Origin: Lampropedia cohaerens
Lineage (GTDB): Bacteria > Pseudomonadota > Gammaproteobacteria > Burkholderiales > Burkholderiaceae_C
Direction of reading: 5' to 3'
DNA: 64,000 bases
NCBI RefSeq assembly: GCF_001005215.1
Contig: NZ_LBNQ01000016.1
Coordinates: 1 to 64,000 of the forward strand
Part shown: positions 59,570 through 64,000 of the stretch, one piece after another
Numbering within the stretch: the first letter of the stretch is position 1
Layout of the letters: each line of letters starts with the position of its first letter
Notes under the pieces: generated by a model
What the model was told of the DNA's origin: nothing
The model's input: only the letters and a program-made list of their open reading frames with translations
The model's database searches: none
Made by a program: the position numbers and the translations under genes

Positions 59570-60304
59570 TCATACAGGCTTGTCCGCGCCAGCACCGGTG
59601 GCAGCCGCGGGCGCTGCACCACGCTGCGCCTTCAGGCGTGCCAGCACGGCGCTGGCACTGGAAGCATCGGGCGTGATGCCGGCCTCTCGCAAGCGCTGCT
59701 GCAACGCATCTTCGGAACCTTCCTGCGCCAGTTCGGCGGCGGCCTGCAGACGCGCGCCGCGCTCGGCCTGCTTCTGCTTGATGCGCTCCAGCGATTCCAG
59801 CGCGGTCTGCACGCGCGACTCCGAACCACTGTAGCGCTCGGCGACCGTTGCCTGCGCGCGTTGCACGTTCTCGGTGGCCTTGACGGTATCGGCCTGCTGC
59901 TTCAGCCGCCTGATGTGTGATTCCGCCTGCGCAATGGCCTGACGCAGCTGCGCGGCGCTGGCAGCAAACTGCTGCGCCTGGGTCTGCTCCTCGTCGCGCG
60001 CCTGCTCCAGCGCGGCGATCTTGCCGGCTACCTCCATGGCCAGCGCCTCGTCGCCGCTCTCCAGCGCCCTGACGGCATACCCTTCGTACTCGGCAATCTT
60101 CGCCGCGGACTGTTCGCCCTTGCCGCGCGCCAGCTTTTCCTTGGCAATGATTTCAGCCAGCGCTTCCTTGCTCTTGCGCAGGTCGGCATCGGCGTCACGG
60201 ATTTCCTGATCGAGAATGCGCAGCGCCTGGCTGTCAACGATGGCCTCGCCTGCCTCGTGGGCGCCGCCGCGCAATGCGGTGATGAGCTTGTTCCATACAG
60301 ACAT
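59570..60304 (-). CDS. pspA: Phage shock protein A homologue (PspA/IM30, YjfJ type)
   Basis: The 244-residue, almost wholly coiled-coil protein has the PspA start (MSVWNKLITALRGGAHEAGEAI). It is an ESCRT-III-like membrane-remodelling protein that binds stressed inner membrane. Pairing with a YjfI-type gene 41 bp upstream places it in the YjfJ branch. ATG 60304 has AAGGAGAACACC directly upstream. The Ala-rich C-terminal 30 residues are longer than in E. coli YjfJ. Confidence 0.94.
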   Translation of the reverse strand: MSVWNKLITALRGGAHEAGEAIVDSQALRILDQEIRDADADLRKSKEALAEIIAKEKLARGKGEQSAAKIAEYEGYAVRALESGDEALAMEVAGKIAALEQARDEEQTQAQQFAASAAQLRQAIAQAESHIRRLKQQADTVKATENVQRAQATVAERYSGSESRVQTALESLERIKQKQAERGARLQAAAELAQEGSEDALQQRLREAGITPDASSASAVLARLKAQRGAAPAAATGAGADKPV

Positions 60305-60345
60305 GGTGTTCTCCTTGTGCGTTTCGGGTGACAGACAGCCTGCGC

Positions 60346-60966
60346 TCAGTGGGCGGCGCTCTGCAGGACGGGCGCGAACGCCTCGGTAATCTGGATGACG
60401 TTATCCGACAGCGTCTCGATCTCGTAGACCACGTTGGCCAGCGTCGAGTGCGCGCTCAGCGCACCAAAGACGATGTAGGCCGCCTCGCCATTGGCATACG
60501 ACTCTATGGCAATCGTCGAGAGCGGGAACACCTTCTGTGTGCGCAACACCTGCTCGTTGAAAGCGGCGCGATCCCGGATCTGGCTGACTGGCCACAGATA
60601 CGCCTCGACGACAATCTGCGCACCTGCCACCGCCAGGAACAACGGCAGCTCCCCATACTCGTGCATGGTGATCAACAGGCTCGCCTCGGCGCCTTCGAGC
60701 AACTCCAGCGATGCAGCGCCACGCTTGACCAGATCCGAGCCCTGCAAGGCCTGATGCAAGGTCTCGGTGGTCCACGGTGCAGTGGTGTTCATAATGCCCT
60801 CCTTGATGAATGGTTGCGCGCCACGCGGCTGACGCATCAGCTTTTCCACCGCGAGCAGGTCCTGCGCGTATTCGGGCAAAACCCACAATTCTTTCTTGAC
60901 CAGCCCCATCTCACGCAGACGCTGCCGGTGCAGGCGCTGGTAGTAGGCAGAAGATTTGCGTTGCAT
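60346..60966 (-). CDS. yjfI: YjfI-family (DUF2170) protein with RHH-like N-terminus
   Basis: The 206-residue long form starts at ATG 60966. Residues 59-206 are the DUF2170/YjfI core (MNTTAPWTTETLHQALQ, LLITMHEYGELPLFLAV, IAIESYANGEAAYIVFGAL). Residues 1-45 (RQRLREMGLVKKELWVLPE) look like a ribbon-helix-helix or antitoxin-type DNA-binding arm. ATG 60966 lies only five bases after the promoter -10, so this mRNA would be leaderless. A second in-frame ATG at 60792 (MNTT) has AAGGAGGG 4 nt upstream and would yield a 148-residue core alone. It is the first gene of the Psp/flotillin cluster. Confidence 0.8.
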   Translation of the reverse strand: MQRKSSAYYQRLHRQRLREMGLVKKELWVLPEYAQDLLAVEKLMRQPRGAQPFIKEGIMNTTAPWTTETLHQALQGSDLVKRGAASLELLEGAEASLLITMHEYGELPLFLAVAGAQIVVEAYLWPVSQIRDRAAFNEQVLRTQKVFPLSTIAIESYANGEAAYIVFGALSAHSTLANVVYEIETLSDNVIQITEAFAPVLQSAAH

Positions 60967-60971
60967 GCCCC

Positions 60972-60999
60972 ATTCTAAGCGCCTTACATGTGATGTCAA
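60972..60999 (-). promoter_or_regulatory. Promoter of the yjfI-pspA-flotillin cluster
   Basis: TTGACA (60999-60994) and TAGAAT (60977-60972) are spaced 16 nt apart on the minus strand, close to consensus. Transcription should start about 6-7 nt after the -10, at or just inside the yjfI ATG at 60966. Confidence 0.7.
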
Positions 61000-61036
61000 A
61001 GTGTTTTAAGCATTACATGTGATTTTTTACATGTGC
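60984..61036. repeat. Three TTACATGTG-type direct repeats, candidate operators
   Basis: TTACATGTGAT occurs at 60984-60994 and 61013-61023, and TTACATGTGC at 61027-61036. Each has an ACATGT palindromic core. The first fills the spacer between -35 and -10 of the yjfI promoter, and the others lie upstream, toward the divergent lipoate-ligase-like gene. Confidence 0.75.
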
Positions 61037-61109
61037 AAATTTTGGAGTGCCTCTTGCTGGTTCCGCTGGATGGCACGCGATTGGACCAACAGGACAAGGA
61101 ATATCGACA

Positions 61110-62171
61110 ATGCAACACCTGCATGGCGAATACAAGGTTCCCGGCGGCAAGCTGGTGGTGGTGGATCTGCAACGCGACGGCAATATGCTGGCCAACGTGC
61201 AGGTCAGTGGCGACTTCTTTCTTGAACCTGAAAGCGCCCTGGATGCGATCTGCGCGGCGCTGAACGGCCAACCGGCTGACGCCGACAGCCGGCAACTGGC
61301 GGGCGTCATCCGCAGCGCGCTGCCAGCCGATGCAACGCTGTTTGGCTTCAGCCCCGAGGCCGTGGCCATTGCCGTGCGCCGTGCGCTGGGCGTGGCCAAG
61401 AGCTGGCGCGACTACGAGTGGCAGATCGTGCACGAGGCACCGACCTCCCCCGCCCTGCAGGCGGCGCTCGATGAGGTGCTGAGCCTGGAGGTGGCCGCCG
61501 GACGGCGACCGCCCACGCTGCGCATTTGGGAGTGGGATGCACCGGCGGTGATCTACGGTGTATTCCAATCAGTGCGCAACGAGGTCGACCTGGAGCAGGC
61601 CAGGCAGCACGATGTAGCGCTGGTGCGCCGCATCACCGGTGGCGGCGCGATGTTCATGGAGCCGGGCAGCACCATCACCTACTCGCTGTATGCACCGGGC
61701 GAGCTGGTCGACGGACTGAGCATCGCCGACTCCTATCCGTTTCTCGACGAATGGGTGCTGCAGGGCCTGCGCACGCTGGGCATCGACGCGTTCTACAAGC
61801 CGCTCAACGACATCTCCAGCGCCAAGGGCAAGATCGGCGGCGCCGCGCAAAAGCGCTTTGCCCAGGGCAACGTCGTGCTGCATCACGCCACCATGGCCTA
61901 TGACATGGATGCCCAGAAGATGACGCAGATCCTGCGCATCGGTCGTGAAAAACTCAGCGACAAGGGCACGACCAGCGCGGCCAAGCGCGTCGATCCACTG
62001 CGCAGCCAGACCGGACTGAGCCGCAGCGCCATCATCGCGCACCTCAAGAACACCTTCATTGAACGCCATGGCGGCACGCCCGGCGCGCTGCACGCCGAAG
62101 AAATCGCCGCCGCGCAGCAGTTGGTCGCCAGCAAGTTCTCGCATCCGGACTGGCTGTTCAAGCTGCCATGA
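61110..62171 (+). CDS. Lipoate--protein ligase family protein with N-terminal accessory domain
   Basis: A 353-residue protein in two parts. Residues 1-95 (MQHLHGEYKVPGGKLVVVDL, SGDFFLEPESALDAICAALNG) resemble the accessory domain usually found at the C-terminus of LplA. Residues 110-353 form a biotin/lipoyl transferase fold (LRIWEWDAPAVIYG, RRITGGGAMFMEPGSTITYSLY, NDISSAKGKIGGAAQKR) with the Lys of the KIGG motif. The order is thus reversed relative to E. coli LplA. It should activate and attach lipoate or a related acyl group. ATG 61110 has AAGGA upstream. It is divergent from yjfI across the repeats. Confidence 0.87.
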   Translation: MQHLHGEYKVPGGKLVVVDLQRDGNMLANVQVSGDFFLEPESALDAICAALNGQPADADSRQLAGVIRSALPADATLFGFSPEAVAIAVRRALGVAKSWRDYEWQIVHEAPTSPALQAALDEVLSLEVAAGRRPPTLRIWEWDAPAVIYGVFQSVRNEVDLEQARQHDVALVRRITGGGAMFMEPGSTITYSLYAPGELVDGLSIADSYPFLDEWVLQGLRTLGIDAFYKPLNDISSAKGKIGGAAQKRFAQGNVVLHHATMAYDMDAQKMTQILRIGREKLSDKGTTSAAKRVDPLRSQTGLSRSAIIAHLKNTFIERHGGTPGALHAEEIAAAQQLVASKFSHPDWLFKLP

Positions 62172-62238
62172 CAGCGCGTGCACAGCACCCGCTGCGATAC
62201 CCTCTTCCAATAGCCTCTGCCACGCGAATATGAAAAAA

Positions 62239-62321
62239 CTATTAACACTATCGATTCATTCAATTTGATCAATTTAAGGGGAACCCCTACACTCTCTTTC
62301 ATCGCAGGCAACGGTGCCTGC
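62239..62321 (+). promoter_or_regulatory. Stress-type promoter of ahpC
   Basis: CTATTA (from 62239) and ATCGATTCATTCAATTT (62250-62266) are followed by -10 TACACT (62288-62293) and a perfect hairpin GCAGGCA-ACGG-TGCCTGC (62304-62321) at the 5' mRNA end. It aligns gap-free with the promoter at 48213, with CTATTA-to-TACACT spacing of 49 nt in both. OxyR is the expected regulator of ahpC. Confidence 0.65.
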
Positions 62322-62352
62322 TGGTTCAACCCAAACCCAAGAGGAAACTATC

Positions 62353-62916
62353 ATGGCCAAAGTCAATACTCCGATCAAACCATTCAAGGCAACGGCGTTC
62401 TACAACGGCAAGTTTGTGGACATCACCGAGAAGGACGTACTGGGCAAGTGGGCCGTGTTCTTCTTCTATCCGGCCGACTTCACCTTCGTCTGCCCTACCG
62501 AGCTGGGTGACCTGGCCGACCATTACGAAGAGCTGCAAAAGCTCGGCGTGGAAGTGTTCTCCGTGTCCACCGACACACACTTCACCCACAAGGCATGGCA
62601 CGATTCGTCCGAGACCATCGGCAAGATCAAGTACTACATGGTCGGCGACCAGACCTTCCAGCTGGCCAACAACTTCGACGTGCTGCGTGACGGCCAGGGC
62701 CTGGCAGACCGCGCGACCTTCATCGTGGACCCCGAAGGCATCATCCAGGCCATCGAAATCACCGCCGAAGGCATCGGTCGCGACGCTTCTGATCTGCTGC
62801 GCAAGATCAAGGCAGCTCAGTATGTCGCCTCGCACCCCGGCGAAGTTTGCCCCGCCAAGTGGAAGGAAGGCGACAAGACCCTGGCTCCTTCGCTGGATCT
62901 GGTCGGCAAGATCTGA
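62353..62916 (+). CDS. ahpC: Alkyl hydroperoxide reductase subunit C (peroxiredoxin)
   Basis: A typical 2-Cys peroxiredoxin that reduces H2O2 and organic peroxides. The 187 residues have peroxidatic Cys47 ([13 protein letters not shown]) and resolving Cys166 (GEVCPAKW), both at standard positions. ATG 62353 has GAGGAAACTATC upstream. ahpF follows after a terminator-like hairpin. Confidence 0.99.
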   Translation: MAKVNTPIKPFKATAFYNGKFVDITEKDVLGKWAVFFFYPADFTFVCPTELGDLADHYEELQKLGVEVFSVSTDTHFTHKAWHDSSETIGKIKYYMVGDQTFQLANNFDVLRDGQGLADRATFIVDPEGIIQAIEITAEGIGRDASDLLRKIKAAQYVASHPGEVCPAKWKEGDKTLAPSLDLVGKI

Positions 62917-62971
62917 TTGCCCCGCGACAGGCCGCCCGGCCTGCGCTGCGGCGCGGCTGGGCCGGCCACAG

Positions 62972-63008
62972 GCCCCGAGCTACCGCGCCCGGTGCTCGGG
63001 CTTTTTTT
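62972..63008 (+). terminator. Terminator between ahpC and ahpF
   Basis: CCCGAGC (62974-62980) pairs with GCTCGGG (62994-63000), followed by CTTTTTTT. It would end most ahpC transcripts before ahpF, giving the usual excess of AhpC. Confidence 0.85.
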
Positions 63009-63074
63009 CGCCTGCCCGGTCCCATTCACAACGCCATCGCGGCATGACATGCCACAGACAAAGGATTGAAGAAC

Positions 63075-64000
63075 ATGTTGGACGACGCCCTCAAAACCCA
63101 ATTGAAAGCCTACCTCGAGCGCCTGACCAAACCGGTCGAACTGGTCGCTTCGCTGGATGACAGCGAGGGCGCGCGCGAAATGCTGCAGCTGCTCGAGGAG
63201 ATCCGCGAACAGAGCGACAAGATCACCGTGCGCACCGACGGCAACGACGCGCGCAAGCCCTCATTTCTGATCACCAATCCCGGCATCGACACGAGCCTGC
63301 GCTTTGCCGGCGTGCCGCTGGGCCATGAATTCACCTCGCTCGTGCTGGCGCTGCTGCAGGTCGGCGGCCATCCCTCCAAGGAGCCCCAGGAACTGCAGGA
63401 GCAGATCAAGGCGCTCGAAGGCCCGCTGCACTTCGAGACCTACTACTCGATCACCTGCCACAACTGCCCCGACGTGATTCAGGCGCTCAACCTGATGACG
63501 GTGCTCAACCCCAACATCACCCACACCGCCATCGACGGCGCGCTCTACCAGAACGAAATCGAGGCGCGCGAGATCATGGGTGTGCCCACCGTCTACCTCA
63601 ACGGCGAACACTTCGGCCAGGGCCGCATGGAGCTGGCCGAGATCGTCGCACGCCTTGACACCGGCGCTGCCGCCAAGGCCGCCAAGGCCATCAGCGAGAA
63701 GGAACCGTTTGACGTGCTCATCGTCGGCGGCGGCCCCGCAGGCGCAGCCGCGGCCATCTACGCAGCGCGCAAGGGCATCCGCACCGGGGTGGCGGCCGAG
63801 CGCTTTGGCGGCCAGGTACTCGACACGCTCGACATCGAGAACTACATCTCGGTGCCCAAGACCGACGGCCCGAAGTTCGCCGCAGCGCTGGAAACACACG
63901 TCAAGGACTATGACGTCGACATCATGAACCTGCAGACGGCCAGCAAGCTGATCCCGGCACAGACGCAGGGCGGCCTGCATGAAGTGCAGTTCGAAAGCGG
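63075..64000 (+). CDS. ahpF: Alkyl hydroperoxide reductase subunit F (partial)
   Basis: The FAD-dependent reductase of AhpC. The 308 codons in the window cover the N-terminal double thioredoxin-like domain with the redox pair Cys128-Cys131 (TCHNC) and the beginning of the FAD domain ([28 protein letters not shown]). The rest, including the second CxxC and the NADH domain, lies beyond the window end. ATG 63075 follows a modest GGATTGAAGAAC. Confidence 0.98.
   Translation, partial: MLDDALKTQLKAYLERLTKPVELVASLDDSEGAREMLQLLEEIREQSDKITVRTDGNDARKPSFLITNPGIDTSLRFAGVPLGHEFTSLVLALLQVGGHPSKEPQELQEQIKALEGPLHFETYYSITCHNCPDVIQALNLMTVLNPNITHTAIDGALYQNEIEAREIMGVPTVYLNGEHFGQGRMELAEIVARLDTGAAAKAAKAISEKEPFDVLIVGGGPAGAAAAIYAARKGIRTGVAAERFGGQVLDTLDIENYISVPKTDGPKFAAALETHVKDYDVDIMNLQTASKLIPAQTQGGLHEVQFES

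Overview
The window is GC-rich, densely packed chromosomal DNA. Its gene content points to a betaproteobacterium of the order Burkholderiales, most likely a Comamonadaceae-type genome. The pointers are a CIRCE-controlled groES-groEL operon, System II cytochrome c genes (resB-ccsB), a topoisomerase III carrying a SWIB tail, a DUF4148-like small exported protein, and argP/argO. No tRNA, rRNA, CRISPR array or intact mobile element was seen. The only mobile DNA is the 3' end of a frameshifted IS5-family element at the left edge, which has cut a LacI-type regulator gene in two.

Layout. 1-0.7 kb: IS remnant and lacI fragment. 0.9-3.2 kb: groES-groEL. 3.3-17.8 kb: housekeeping and envelope genes (xdhC, lnt, slyD, topB, a SET-domain methyltransferase, birA, a SPOR protein, PPK2, ccsB-resB). 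17.9-23.9 kb: engB, an outer-membrane protein, a bactofilin, pepP, a Nudix hydrolase and an omega-aminotransferase. 24.0-27.4 kb: a five-gene cluster with a small winged-helix-like protein, a CvnD/MglA-type small GTPase, a fused ABC-ATPase/dual-specificity phosphatase and two Roadblock/LC7 proteins. It resembles a proteobacterial conservon in which the sensor kinase is replaced by an ABC-phosphatase. 27.4-30.4 kb: hemB and glnS. 30.5-35.1 kb: a TetR regulator followed by a thioesterase, an AidB-type acyl-CoA dehydrogenase and an acyl-CoA ligase. 35.1-44.2 kb: a PPC-repeat lipoprotein, a bicupin, a flavin reductase, argJ, a DUF815 ATPase, mutT, a retropepsin, argP/argO and two small unknowns. 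44.2-48.1 kb: priA and hemE, flanking a 609-bp gap with paired DnaA boxes and short repeats.

48.3-64.0 kb is a stress region. A zinc alcohol dehydrogenase and ahpC-ahpF are driven by two closely similar promoters with the same spacing and a matching 5' hairpin, probably OxyR-type control. Between them, on the minus strand, is a seven-gene envelope-stress cluster: yjfI, pspA, yqiJ, yqiK-like flotillin, a NYN/PIN-like protein, a 1,817-residue AAA ATPase and a C-terminally anchored protein. It joins elements that are separate in E. coli (yjfIJ and yqiJK). Its first gene has a ribbon-helix-helix-like N-terminus, three operator-like repeats in its promoter, an apparently leaderless start and a strong internal ribosome binding site.

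The two most interesting items are the GTPase/Roadblock/ABC-phosphatase cluster and the merged PspA-flotillin-AAA cluster with its unusual first gene.
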